Part shown: positions 1 to 8,101 of the stretch, one piece after another | How positions within the stretch are numbered: the stretch's first letter is position 1 | Layout: the number at the start of each line of letters is the position of its first letter | DNA from: Paracoccaceae bacterium | GTDB taxonomy: Bacteria; Pseudomonadota; Alphaproteobacteria; Rhodobacterales; Rhodobacteraceae | DNA length: 64,000 nt | Assembly (NCBI GenBank): GCA_026419405.1 | Contig: JANZZL010000121.1 | Location: forward strand, 1-64,000 | Direction of reading: 5' to 3' | Program-made: the position numbers and the translations under genes | Notes under the pieces: generated by a model | What the model was told of the DNA's origin: nothing | The model's database searches: none | The model's input: only the letters and a program-made list of their open reading frames with translations

Positions 1-3
1 CGC

Positions 4-36
4 TCGTCGGCAGCGTCAGATGTGTATAAGAGACAG
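4..36 (+). other. Illumina Nextera adapter left in the assembly
   Basis: Positions 4-36 match the 33-base Nextera/Tn5 read-1 adapter, ending in the 19-base transposase mosaic end (18-36). This is library-preparation sequence, not genomic DNA. It lies at the extreme left of the window, so the natural sequence starts at about 37 and base 1 is a contig end. Translating it creates false N-termini beginning MCIRDS or MYKRQ in two frames. Confidence 0.97.
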
Positions 37-37
37 C

Positions 38-286
38 TATCTGGGCATGCGGGCGAACTTCGATCCCTCGATCGGCCCCGCGCGGCTGATCTACGCCTTC
101 GAGGCGGTGATCATCGGCGGGCTCGGCAGCCTCTGGGGCACGCTCGCCGGGGGCGCGATCATCGGCATCGCCCAGACCCTGGGCGCGCAGATCAACCCCG
201 AACTGCAGATCCTTGCGGGGCATGTGGCCTTCCTCGTGGTGCTGCTGCTGCGGCCACGGGGGCTGTTCCCCAGGGCGGCGGACTGA
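38..286 (+). CDS. livH: Branched-chain amino acid-type ABC permease LivH, 3' fragment
   Basis: Inner-membrane permease of the LivH family, C-terminal about 82 residues only; the 5' part is lost at the contig end. The fragment has the family's conserved loop (EAVIIGGLGSLWGTLAGG), in which the Gly-rich stretch belongs to the ABC-coupling region, then a last membrane segment and the usual C-terminal RPRGLFP. The apparent ATG at 20 lies inside the sequencing adapter and is not a start. It is followed after 15 bases by a LivM permease, so the two formed an operon. The substrate cannot be read from the fragment; Liv-family importers also carry urea, amides and other small organic compounds. Confidence 0.88.
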   Translation, partial: YLGMRANFDPSIGPARLIYAFEAVIIGGLGSLWGTLAGGAIIGIAQTLGAQINPELQILAGHVAFLVVLLLRPRGLFPRAAD

Positions 287-301
287 GCGCGGAGGGGCCC
301 G

Positions 302-1345
302 ATGCGCAAGGTCACCACACGCACCCGCGCCAGCACCGCCGCCGGCATCGGCGCCGTCGTCCTGATCGCGGCGGGGCTCGCGCTGCCGGCCGTGGCGCCG
401 CGCAGCCTGATCCAGGACCTGTTCTTCATCCTCACCATGCTGACGCTGGCGCAGCTGTGGAACCTGATCGCGGGCTTCGGGGGCATGGTGAGCGTCGGGC
501 AGCAGGCCTTCGTCGGGCTCGGCGCCTACGCGATGTTCGCGGGCGTCATCCTCTGGGGCTGGGACCCGGTGCCGGCGATCCTGCTCGGGGGGATCGCCGC
601 GCTGGCGCTGGCCGTGCCCATGGCGTTCTTCGCCTTCCGCCTCCAGGGCGCCTACTTCGCCATCGGAACCTGGGTGATCGCGGAGGTGACGCGCCTTTCG
701 GTCGCGCAGTGGAAGATGCTGGGCGGCGGCACCGGCACCTCGCTGCCGCGCGAGGCGACGGCCGACATCCTCGGCGTGGCCGCGATCGCCGACCTCTTCG
801 GCCTGCGCGAGGCGGCGGCGCGCGACGTGCTGGCCTACTGGCTGGCGCTGGCGCTGGCCGCGGGCACCATCGGGGCGATCTACGCCCTGCTGCGCTCGCG
901 CCTCGGGCTTGCGCTCGCGGCGGTGCGCGACAACGACAACGCCGCCCGGTCGGTCGGCGTGGACGCCGGGCGCGTCAAGTGGATCGTGTTCCTCGCCGCC
1001 GCCGCCATGACCGGCCTCGTCGGGGCGCTGATCTACGTCCAGACCGCCCGCATCAGCCCCGACGCGGCCTTCAGCGTCACGACCTGGACCGCCTACGTCA
1101 TCTTCATCGCCGTGATCGGCGGGATCGGAAGGCTGGAGGGGCCGATCGTCGGGGTGCTGGTGTTCTGGGGCCTCCAGACCGCCTTTGCCGACTACGGCGC
1201 CTGGTATCTCTTCGCCCTCGGCCTCCTCGCGATCGCGACCATGCTGGTCGCGCCCAGGGGGATCTGGGGCTTCGTGGCCGATCGCACGGGGCTCGCGCTC
1301 TTCCCGGTGCAGCGGCGGCTCAGGCTCGAGGGGGTCGCAGCCTGA
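302..1345 (+). CDS. livM: Branched-chain amino acid-type ABC permease LivM
   Basis: LivM-family inner-membrane permease, 347 aa, close to the usual length. It has about nine hydrophobic segments and the family signature late in the protein (AVIGGIGRLEGPIVGVLVFWGLQ), followed by the typical RGIWGF C-terminus. It follows the livH fragment in the same direction and would form a heterodimeric channel with it. The binding protein and ATPases must lie outside the window to the left, as the next gene is on the other strand. Family is secure; substrate is unknown. Confidence 0.9.
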   Translation: MRKVTTRTRASTAAGIGAVVLIAAGLALPAVAPRSLIQDLFFILTMLTLAQLWNLIAGFGGMVSVGQQAFVGLGAYAMFAGVILWGWDPVPAILLGGIAALALAVPMAFFAFRLQGAYFAIGTWVIAEVTRLSVAQWKMLGGGTGTSLPREATADILGVAAIADLFGLREAAARDVLAYWLALALAAGTIGAIYALLRSRLGLALAAVRDNDNAARSVGVDAGRVKWIVFLAAAAMTGLVGALIYVQTARISPDAAFSVTTWTAYVIFIAVIGGIGRLEGPIVGVLVFWGLQTAFADYGAWYLFALGLLAIATMLVAPRGIWGFVADRTGLALFPVQRRLRLEGVAA

Positions 1346-1470
1346 GCGCACGCCCGGCGGGCCCTGCCCGACCCTTCGCGGCGCCGGACAGGGCCTCGCG
1401 CAGGCAGCCGGTGCGGTGCACCAGGCGGATCGCGGAAGGCCACGGTCCGCCGAGGGCGCGGCCTCTCCGA

Positions 1471-3357
1471 TCAGGCCGGGGTGCCGTCCGGCGGGCCGGC
1501 CGGCGTCTCGGGGCGGAGATCCTGCGGGCGGATGCGCAGCGCGCGCAGCGCGTTGAGGATCACGGCGACGTCGATCGCCTCCTGCAGCACGGCGCCCTGG
1601 ACCGGCGAGATGCAGCCCAGCGCCGCGGCGATCATGCCGAGGACCGACAGCCCGATCCCGGCGACGACGCTTTCCAGCGCGATGCGGCGCGCGGCGCGGG
1701 CGATCGCGATGCCGGCGCCCAGCCGGTCGATCCGGTCCACGAGGAGCACCACGTCGGCCGCCTCGGCCGAGGCGGCGGCGCCGCGGGCGCCCATCGCCAC
1801 GCCGACATCGGCCGCCGCCAGCGCCGGGGCGTCGTTCACCCCGTCGCCGACCATCATCACCGGCCCGTGCTTGCGCTCGGCCAGGACGAGCAGGACCTTC
1901 CGGTCGGGCGTGAGACCCGCCCGCAGACCGTCGAGGCCGAGACCCCGGGTGACGTGCTCGGCCACCTCCACCCGGTCGCCCGTCGCCAGCAGGATGCGCC
2001 CGACGCCGAGGCGGCGCAGCCCGGCGAGCATCCGCGCGGCATCCTCGCGCAGCGGATCGGACATCACGAGGTGGCCGGCCAGCCGCCCGTCGACCGCGAC
2101 GGCGACCCGCACCGATCCGACCTCGGGCGGCGGCACGCGGTCCGCGGCGCCCCCGAGGCGCGCCGCCACGAAGCCGTCGCCGCCCACGATCACGGCATGG
2201 CCCTCGACGCGTCCGGCGACGCCATCGCCCGGCACCTCGGCGACCTCGGAGGGGACGGCAAGCGCCAGCCCGCGGGCCTTCGCCGCCGCGACGATGGCCT
2301 GGGCGACCGGGTGCCGGGAGGCCTGGTCGAGCGCGGCGGCCAGGCGCAGGATGTCGTCCGCAGTCATGCCGGCGTGGCTGCGGATCGAGACGATCCGCGG
2401 CCGCCCCTCGGTCAGCGTGCCGGTCTTGTCGAGGATCAGCGTGCCGATCCGCGCCATCGTCTCGAGCGCCCCTGCGCCCTTGATCAGGACGCCGAAGCGG
2501 GCCGCGCGCGACAGGCCGGCGACCAGCGCCACCGGCACCGCCAGGATCAGCGGGCACGGCGTCGCCACCACCAGCACGGCGACGGCCCGGATCGGGTCGC
2601 CGGTGGCCCACCAGGCGGCGGCGGCGATCACGACCGTCAGGGCGAGGAAGCCGAGCGACCAGCGGTCCGCCAGGCGCGACATCGGCGCCTTCGACCGCTG
2701 CGCCGCCTCGACGAGGCGGACGATCCCGGCATAGGTGCTCTCGCGCGCGCGTCGCGTGGCGGCGAGGTCGAAGGCCTCGCCCGCGTTGGTCGCCCCGCTC
2801 ATCGCCTCGGCCCCGCGCGGCAGCCGCACGGGCAGCGGCTCGCCGGTCAGCGCCGAGGTGTCGAGGAAGGCGCCGTCGGAGGCGACGGTGCCGTCCACCG
2901 GCACGACATCGCCCTGCCGGATCAGCAGCCGGTCGCCCGGCGCGATCGCGTCGAGCGGCACCTCCTCCAGCGCGCCGTCCCGGTGGCGCGTGGCCGTCCG
3001 CGGCACGCGCGCCAGCAGCGCGTGCATCTCGCGCCGCGCACGGCCCTCGGCGAAGCTCTCGAGGAACGTGCCGCCGGCATACATCACCGCCACGACCGCC
3101 GCGGCGAGCGTCTCGCCGAAGACGAGCGCTGCCGTCATCGACAGCGCCGCGACGAGGTCGAGCCCGACCTCGCCGCGCGCGAGGCTGCGCAGGATCTCGA
3201 GCACGAGCGCCGCAAGGGCGGGAACGACGCCGGCGGCCCAGACCAGGTGCGCGGCCTCGGCCTTGCCGGCGGCCTGCAGGCCGAGCCCCGCGACCAGGCC
3301 GGCGAGGGTCACGGCCAGGATGGCCGTCCTGACGTGGTCTCTTCCGGCGCGGTCCAC
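1471..3357 (-). CDS. Heavy-metal P1B-type ATPase with a TPC membrane motif
   Basis: Membrane pump that exports a soft or transition metal at the cost of ATP. From a GTG start at 3357 (GGGGAGGG nine bases upstream) it is 628 aa. An open frame runs further upstream but is Arg/Pro-rich and low in complexity, so I rejected it. Visible: TGEPLP actuator loop (about 171-176), TPC membrane metal site (266-268), phosphorylated Asp310 in DKTGTLTEG, SRHP (347-350) and GDGVNDAP (504-511). No N-terminal HMA or CxxC metal-binding domain and no C-terminal hemerythrin-like domain are present. TPC replaces the CPC of Cu/Zn/Cd pumps; this triad has been linked to the P1B-5 subgroup (Ni/Fe/Co), so the metal is uncertain. 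No regulator adjoins it. Confidence 0.88.
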   Translation of the reverse strand: MDRAGRDHVRTAILAVTLAGLVAGLGLQAAGKAEAAHLVWAAGVVPALAALVLEILRSLARGEVGLDLVAALSMTAALVFGETLAAAVVAVMYAGGTFLESFAEGRARREMHALLARVPRTATRHRDGALEEVPLDAIAPGDRLLIRQGDVVPVDGTVASDGAFLDTSALTGEPLPVRLPRGAEAMSGATNAGEAFDLAATRRARESTYAGIVRLVEAAQRSKAPMSRLADRWSLGFLALTVVIAAAAWWATGDPIRAVAVLVVATPCPLILAVPVALVAGLSRAARFGVLIKGAGALETMARIGTLILDKTGTLTEGRPRIVSIRSHAGMTADDILRLAAALDQASRHPVAQAIVAAAKARGLALAVPSEVAEVPGDGVAGRVEGHAVIVGGDGFVAARLGGAADRVPPPEVGSVRVAVAVDGRLAGHLVMSDPLREDAARMLAGLRRLGVGRILLATGDRVEVAEHVTRGLGLDGLRAGLTPDRKVLLVLAERKHGPVMMVGDGVNDAPALAAADVGVAMGARGAAASAEAADVVLLVDRIDRLGAGIAIARAARRIALESVVAGIGLSVLGMIAAALGCISPVQGAVLQEAIDVAVILNALRALRIRPQDLRPETPAGPPDGTPA

Positions 3358-3664
3358 CCGGCGCAGCCCTCCCCGGCGGAGGCCTCCGGCCAGCGGGCCG
3401 GCCGGCGGCAGGAATCTCGCGCGCGGGCCACCATGGCGCAACCGGCCGGCCGCGTCGAGCCCGCTGTCACCCCCCCGGCCGGCCGGAGGCGGTGCCGGCC
3501 TGTCGCATTCCGGTGACGCGCCCGTCGCGCGCCGGCGCGAGCGGATGCCAGGCGGGCGCCGCCCCCGGCCGCAACCTGTGCGCCGTGATCGCCGGCCACG
3601 ATCACCGACCGCGGCGCCGTGGCTCCCGGCGGGGTGGCCCAGCGCGCCGGCGCGCCTCGCCCGG

Positions 3665-3756
3665 CACGGGGACGCGGCAGGCACGGGGACGCGGCACGGG
3701 CACACGGCGCGGGGACGCGGCACGGGCACACGGCACGGGCGCACGGCGCGGGGGGC
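3665..3756. repeat. 13-bp tandem repeat, about six units
   Basis: Units of 13 bases with the pattern CRCGGGSRCRCGG start at 3665, 3682, 3695, 3708, 3721 and 3734, with a partial unit at 3747. The five units from 3682 to 3746 are directly adjacent; the first is separated by CAGG. They alternate between two flavours, CACGGGGACGCGG and CACGGGCACACGG. The array lies in non-coding DNA upstream of phnC. Confidence 0.85.
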
Positions 3757-3800
3757 ATCGCGTCATCGAACCGTTACCCAACCATCGATCCCCTGTCACA

Positions 3801-3828
3801 GAGCCCCGGTAATACCCGGGCGGGGCTC
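3801..3828 (+). promoter_or_regulatory. Hairpin in the phnC leader
   Basis: GAGCCCCG (3801-3808) pairs with CGGGGCTC (3821-3828), an 8-bp perfect stem with a 12-base loop, ending 15 bases before the phnC start. It could protect or attenuate the transcript; no function is established. Confidence 0.45.
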
Positions 3829-3843
3829 ACCGGGGGGCGGCCG

Positions 3844-4662
3844 ATGCTGGAAGTCAGGGGCGTGACACGGATGTTCGGCCAGAAGGCCGCCGTCGACGGC
3901 ATCAGCTTCAGCGTGGACGGCCCCGCCTTCATCGGCATCATCGGACGGTCCGGCGCGGGCAAGTCCACCTTCCTGCGGCTGATGAACCGGCTGATCGACG
4001 CGACCGCCGGCGAGATCCGGGTCGAGGGGCGCGACGTGCTCGCCCTGAGGGGCAGGGAGGCGCGCGCCTGGCAGTCGCGCTGCGCGATGATCTTCCAGCA
4101 GTTCAACCTGGTGCCGCGGATGGATGTCGTCTCGAACGTGCTGCACGGCGTCCTCAACCGCCGCTCGACGCTGCAGACGATGTTCAACCTCTGGCCCCGC
4201 GCCGACATCCTGCGGGCGCTCGAGATCCTCGAGCGGCTCGGGATCGCCGAGCAGGCGCCCAAGCGCGCCGAGGCGCTCTCGGGCGGCCAGCAGCAGCGCG
4301 TGGCGATCGCCCGGGCGCTGATGCAGGACCCCGCCATCATCCTGGCCGACGAGCCGATCGCCAGCCTCGACCCGATGAACGCGCAGATCGTGATGGACAC
4401 GCTCAGGCGCATCAACCTCGAGGACGGGCGCATGGTGATCGCCAACCTGCACACGCTCGACACCGCGCGGCGCTACTGCGACCGGGTGATCGGGATGCGC
4501 GACGGGCGCATCGTCTTCGACGGCACGCCCGATCAGCTCTCCACCCAGGTCGCCCGCGAGATCTACGGCGCGGACGACAGCTTCAACGAGGCCGCCACCT
4601 CGACCGCGATCCCCTCGGACAGCACGGCCGACCGCAGCTACGCGCGGGCGATGCTGGCCTGA
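3844..4662 (+). CDS. phnC: Phosphonate ABC transporter ATP-binding protein PhnC
   Basis: Cytoplasmic ATPase that powers phosphonate import through PhnDE. The start is placed at ATG 3844 because the protein then begins with the ABC core; upstream sequence in this frame is the 13-bp repeat. The 272 aa product is of normal length. Visible: Walker [10 protein letters not shown], the Q-loop in FQQFN, signature [15 protein letters not shown], Walker B ILADEP and a D-loop SLDP. It is the first gene of a phnC-D-E-E2 series with short gaps; phnD follows after 56 bases containing a hairpin. Confidence 0.95.
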   Translation: MLEVRGVTRMFGQKAAVDGISFSVDGPAFIGIIGRSGAGKSTFLRLMNRLIDATAGEIRVEGRDVLALRGREARAWQSRCAMIFQQFNLVPRMDVVSNVLHGVLNRRSTLQTMFNLWPRADILRALEILERLGIAEQAPKRAEALSGGQQQRVAIARALMQDPAIILADEPIASLDPMNAQIVMDTLRRINLEDGRMVIANLHTLDTARRYCDRVIGMRDGRIVFDGTPDQLSTQVAREIYGADDSFNEAATSTAIPSDSTADRSYARAMLA

Positions 4663-4681
4663 CGGCACCTTTCGACCCCCG

Positions 4682-4700
4682 GGCCCCCGAGCCGGGGGCC
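4682..4700 (+). promoter_or_regulatory. Hairpin between phnC and phnD
   Basis: GGCCCCCG (4682-4689) pairs perfectly with CGGGGGCC (4693-4700) around a 3-base loop, 18 bases before the phnD start. No T-run follows, so it more likely sets relative mRNA stability than ends transcription. Confidence 0.4.
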
Positions 4701-4718
4701 GCAACGCATGGAGAGACC

Positions 4719-5615
4719 ATGAAGACCCTCTTTGCCACCCTCGCCCTGACCACGGCGCTGGCCGGCTCCGCCGCGGCGCAGGAGATCAAGGAATTCAACA
4801 TCGGCATCCTCGGGGGCGAGAACGCCCAGGACCGCCTGGCCTCGACCGAGTGCCTGCGCGCCAAGACCGAGGAGCTGCTCGGCGTGCCGGTCAAGCTCTT
4901 CACCCCGGCCGACTACGACGGCGTGATCCAGGGCCTGCTGGGCGGCACGCTGGACTTCGCCTGGCTCGGGCCGTCGGCCTATGCGAAGATCTACCTCACC
5001 GACCCCGAGGCCGTCGAGGTGATGCTGACCAAGCAGAACACCGACGGCTCGACCGGCTACTACTCGATCGGCTTCGCGCGGGTCGATTCCGGCATCACCT
5101 CGATGGACGATGCCAGGGGCAAGGTGTTCGCCTTCGCCGACCCGAACTCGGCCTCGGGCTATCTGATCCCCGGCGCCGAACTGACCGAGAAGTACGGGAA
5201 CCTCGAGGAGTACTTCGGGGAAGTGAAGATGTCGGGCGGCCACGAGCAGACGATCGTCGGCGTCGCGAACGGCGAGTTCGACGCGGGCGTGACCTGGGCC
5301 GACGGTCTCGGCAACTGGGAGGACGGCTACAACTCCGGCGCGCTGCGCAAGGCCTCCGACGCGGGCCTGGTGGACATGTCCACGATCCGCGAGATCTGGC
5401 GCTCCAAGCTCATCCCCGAAGGCCCGATGGTGGTCCGCAAGGCCCTGCCGCAGGACGTGAAGGACAAGGTCTACGCGCTGCTCGACACGATGTGGGAGAC
5501 CGACCCCGAGTGCGCCTACAACGTGGCCGCGGGCGAGGCGAAGGACTTCGTGCCGGTCAAGCACGAGGACTATCTCGGCATCATCGCCGCGCGCAAGCTC
5601 CAGGAAGGCAGCTGA
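4719..5615 (+). CDS. phnD: Phosphonate ABC transporter substrate-binding protein PhnD
   Basis: Periplasmic receptor that delivers phosphonates to PhnE. The 298 aa protein has a clear signal peptide (Lys-rich start, hydrophobic Leu/Thr/Ala core, AAAQE cleavage region near residue 21), then the PhnD-type lobe I start (FNIGILGGENAQDR). It also has a GLLGGTLDFAWLGPSAY segment and the ligand-pocket region around SGYLIPG, typical of the family. It sits between phnC and phnE and is bracketed by hairpins (4682-4700 and 5631-5656), which fits the usual over-expression of binding proteins relative to the membrane parts. Confidence 0.95.
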   Translation: MKTLFATLALTTALAGSAAAQEIKEFNIGILGGENAQDRLASTECLRAKTEELLGVPVKLFTPADYDGVIQGLLGGTLDFAWLGPSAYAKIYLTDPEAVEVMLTKQNTDGSTGYYSIGFARVDSGITSMDDARGKVFAFADPNSASGYLIPGAELTEKYGNLEEYFGEVKMSGGHEQTIVGVANGEFDAGVTWADGLGNWEDGYNSGALRKASDAGLVDMSTIREIWRSKLIPEGPMVVRKALPQDVKDKVYALLDTMWETDPECAYNVAAGEAKDFVPVKHEDYLGIIAARKLQEGS

Positions 5616-5630
5616 GCGCCCTCGACACGG

Positions 5631-5656
5631 GCCGGGCCTCCCCGCGGAGGCCCGGC
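5631..5656 (+). promoter_or_regulatory. Strong hairpin between phnD and phnE
   Basis: A perfect 11-bp stem: GCCGGGCCTCC (5631-5641) and GGAGGCCCGGC (5646-5656) around the loop CCGC. It is 15 bases after the phnD stop and has no T-run. This position and form match mRNA-stabilising or partially terminating hairpins found after binding-protein genes. Confidence 0.55.
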
Positions 5657-5679
5657 GCCCGCGCGCCTGAAGGGTCGAC

Positions 5680-6558
5680 ATGGTCGAGATCATCCACGGA
5701 CCGGAGGCGGACCGGCGGCCGGTGCCGGCGACGCACCGCGACGCCTATTTCGAGATGCTGCGCCGCAGGCGGATGTACGGCGGCATCCTCCTCGTGATCT
5801 TCGTGGCGCTGATGGCGTCGGGCTGGATGCTGGCCGACCACCGCAACGCCGGGAGCTTCCGGGGCGGGCTGCACCGGGTCTTCGACTTTCCCTCGGAAGT
5901 CCTGTCCGAGGCCTGGGAGAAGCGGGCGAACCTGCCCGGGCTGTTCCTCGACCACGTGCCCGCGCTGATCGAGACGCTGAACATCGCCGCCGTCGCCACG
6001 CTGCTGGGCGCGCTGGCGGCCATGGGCCTGTCGCTGCTGGCGACGCGGGGCCTGGCGCGTTGGCCGCGGGCAATCCCGGTCTTTCGCCGCAGCATGGACG
6101 CGCTGCGGGCGATCCCCGAGATCGTGATCGCGCTGGTCCTGATCTTCATCCTCGGCGGCGGCCCGGTGCCGGCCGTCATCGCCATCGCGCTGCACACCGG
6201 CGGCGCGCTGGGCAAGCTGTTCTCGGAAGTGGCCGAGAACGCCGACCTGAAGCCGGTCGAGGGCCTGGCCTCGGTCGGCGCCAACTGGTCGCAGCGGATG
6301 TGGCTGGGCGTGATCCCGCAGGTCGCGCCGAACTGGCTGAGCTATGCGCTCCTCCGCTTCGAGATCAACGTGCGCGCCAGCGCGATCCTGGGCTTCGTCG
6401 GCGAGGGCGGGATCGGCCATGACCTGAAGATCGCCATGCAATGGGGCCAGGGGCGCTACGACGAGGTGGTGGCGATCTTCCTGCTCCTGTTCCTTGCCAT
6501 CGTCGCGATCGACCGCGTCTCCGACCACTACCGGCACAGGCTGGTGACGGGGCACTGA
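5680..6558 (+). CDS. phnE: Phosphonate ABC transporter permease PhnE (first copy)
   Basis: Inner-membrane channel subunit for phosphonate uptake, 292 aa. It has an N-terminal membrane anchor (about 33-50) and the PhnE/BPD_transp_1 core with the EALTINIAA-like start of the domain (LIETLNIAAVATLLG). The conserved coupling loop is visible around HTGGALGKLFSEVAENADLK, followed by GEGGIGHDL near the C-terminus. A second, longer permease follows at 6766; phn loci of alphaproteobacteria often carry two. The gap between them holds a palindromic repeat (6626-6744). Confidence 0.93.
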   Translation: MVEIIHGPEADRRPVPATHRDAYFEMLRRRRMYGGILLVIFVALMASGWMLADHRNAGSFRGGLHRVFDFPSEVLSEAWEKRANLPGLFLDHVPALIETLNIAAVATLLGALAAMGLSLLATRGLARWPRAIPVFRRSMDALRAIPEIVIALVLIFILGGGPVPAVIAIALHTGGALGKLFSEVAENADLKPVEGLASVGANWSQRMWLGVIPQVAPNWLSYALLRFEINVRASAILGFVGEGGIGHDLKIAMQWGQGRYDEVVAIFLLLFLAIVAIDRVSDHYRHRLVTGH

Positions 6559-6625
6559 CCGATGCGCCCCGCCCCGTTCCGAACCAGACCCCGCCCGGCC
6601 GGCGCCCCCTGCCTGGCCGGCGCCC

Positions 6626-6744
6626 CCCGCCCCCTTCCCCTCCCCACGCAGGGGGAGGGGAGCCGCCCGGCCCATTCACGGCCCTATGTTCGTCATCCCG
6701 CGCCTCCCTCCCCCCGCGTGGGGGAGGGAGGGGGTGGGGGGGGC
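6626..6744. repeat. GC-rich paired-palindrome repeat, copy A (intergenic)
   Basis: Two palindromes lie in the phnE-phnE2 gap. The first has arms CCCCTCCCC/GGGGAGGGG (6637-6645 and 6652-6660). The second has 12-bp arms CCTCCCTCCCCC/GGGGGAGGGAGG (6703-6714 and 6720-6731). C-rich and G-rich outer ends flank the pair. The same paired structure recurs inside phnI (10967-11079) and at the end of phnJ (12585-12708, inverted). The layout is like REP/BIME elements; no transposase of the RAYT type is present in the window. Confidence 0.8.
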
Positions 6745-6765
6745 CGCCCGCCCGGAGCCTGACGC

Positions 6766-8094
6766 ATGACCGACGCCCCCCTTTCCGGCCCCGCGCTGGC
6801 CCAGACCGTCACCCGCGCCTTCGACCGCAGGCGCCGCATCGCCTTCGCCATTCCGGCGGCGATCCTCGCCTACCTGATCTATGCCGCGATCAGCTTCGAC
6901 ATCGCGGGCCTCATGGCCCGCGCGCGCTTCGACAATGCCGCGATCCTTTTGTCCGACTTCTGGTCGCACAAGACCCATGTCACCCGCGACAACCGCAGCG
7001 GCAAGCTGACCATCGCCATCGAGGGCGAGGCCAAGGGCACCTATCCCGAGGGCCGCCTGCCCGCCTGGGTCAGCACCAGCGGCGACACGACGACGATCGA
7101 CCTCGGCCAGGGCCACATCGTCACCTATGACGCGAACGGCGCGCGCTATGTGGTGCCCGGCTACGGCACCATCGACATCCGCGAGGAGGGCGGCCGCCCC
7201 GTCCTGACCGCCCCGGAACCGATCCCGGACTGGATCAGCGTCGCCGAGAACCGCATCGGCGTCACCACGCCTGCCGGCCGGGTCACCTACACGCGATCGA
7301 AGGTCGAGACCTTCCGGTACGAACCCGGCTGGGAGCTGTGGTTCTTCACCCTCGACAGCCCGCTTCACGGCAGGTCCTGGGCCGAGCTGGCGGCGCTGGC
7401 CGTCTCGGGCGAGCGGCTCGATCCGGCGCGGTCGAACCTGGCGCTGATCGCGTCCGAGTTCTGGACCAACAGGATGTGGCGCCATGGCGATGTGGTCTGG
7501 GCGATCTTCGAGACGATCCTGATGGCCTTCCTCGGCACGATCACCGCGGCGCTCGTCGCCCTGCCGCTGTCGTTCCTGGCCGCGCGCAACTTCATGCCGC
7601 TCGGCCCCTTGCGCTTTGCCGCCCGCCGGCTGTTCGACTTCATCCGCGGGGTGGACGGGCTGATCTGGACCATCATCCTGTCGCGTGCCTTCGGACCGGG
7701 GCCGATGACCGGCGCCATCGCCATGGCCATCACCGACACCGGCAGTTTCGGCAAGATGTTCTCGGAGGCGCTGGAGAACATCGACGAGAAGCAGGTCGAG
7801 GGCGTGCGCTCCACCGGCGCGAACGCGGTACAGCGGGCGCGCTTCGGGGTGATGCCGCAGATCATGCCGGTGCTGCTGGCGCAGGTGCTCTACTATCTCG
7901 AATCGAACACCCGCAGCGCCACCGTGATCGGCGCGATCGTCGGCGGCGGGATCGGGCTTCTCCTGACCCAGGCGATCATCACCCAGAAGGACTGGGAGGA
8001 AGTGGCCTATTACATGGTCCTGATCGTGCTGATGGTGATGCTGATGGACACGCTCTCGGGCTGGCTCAGGCGCAAGCTGATCAAGGGCGAATAG
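6766..8094 (+). CDS. phnE: Phosphonate ABC transporter permease PhnE (second, long copy)
   Basis: Second phosphonate permease, 442 aa, about 150 aa longer than the first copy. The extra length is a soluble segment between the first membrane helix (about 26-45) and the permease core (from about 240). It is rich in beta-type sequence and probably periplasmic. The core has the family coupling loop (TDTGSFGKMFSEALENIDEK) and GGGIGLLL near the end. RBS GGAG lies eight bases before ATG 6766. It follows repeat copy A and precedes the acetyltransferase by seven bases. It probably pairs with the 292 aa PhnE in one importer. Confidence 0.9.
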   Translation: MTDAPLSGPALAQTVTRAFDRRRRIAFAIPAAILAYLIYAAISFDIAGLMARARFDNAAILLSDFWSHKTHVTRDNRSGKLTIAIEGEAKGTYPEGRLPAWVSTSGDTTTIDLGQGHIVTYDANGARYVVPGYGTIDIREEGGRPVLTAPEPIPDWISVAENRIGVTTPAGRVTYTRSKVETFRYEPGWELWFFTLDSPLHGRSWAELAALAVSGERLDPARSNLALIASEFWTNRMWRHGDVVWAIFETILMAFLGTITAALVALPLSFLAARNFMPLGPLRFAARRLFDFIRGVDGLIWTIILSRAFGPGPMTGAIAMAITDTGSFGKMFSEALENIDEKQVEGVRSTGANAVQRARFGVMPQIMPVLLAQVLYYLESNTRSATVIGAIVGGGIGLLLTQAIITQKDWEEVAYYMVLIVLMVMLMDTLSGWLRRKLIKGE

Positions 8095-8101
8095 GCCGGT
8101 C

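Larger units (their letters stand above)
3358..3843. other. Gene-free intergenic region, 486 bases
   Basis: This stretch between the divergent metal ATPase and phnC has open frames on both strands, but they are Arg/Pro/Gly-rich translations of high-GC DNA with no recognisable domain. It holds a 13-bp tandem repeat (3665-3756), a leader hairpin before phnC (3801-3828), and one CTGTCAC half-site (3793-3799) that resembles half of a Pho box. I see no convincing second half-site, so PhoB control of phnC is only a possibility. Confidence 0.6.

Noticed and set aside
22-3516. A 1164-codon open frame on the plus strand
   Set aside because: It starts inside the adapter and runs antisense or out of frame across livM and the metal ATPase. 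The translation is Arg/Gly/Ala-rich with no domain, as expected from very GC-rich DNA. Similar long frames opposite tdm, mgdC and others were left out for the same reason.
3358-3744. N-terminal extension of the metal ATPase to 3744
   Set aside because: The extra 129 residues are Pro/Arg/Cys-rich translation of the 13-bp repeat region. A GTG with a good ribosome binding site at 3357 gives a normal protein.
3665-3756. CRISPR array
   Set aside because: The 13-bp units are directly adjacent with no spacers, and no cas gene is in the window.
3793-3799. Pho box upstream of phnC
   Set aside because: Only one CTGTCAC half-site is recognisable; the second half at the required spacing (CCCCGGT) does not match.
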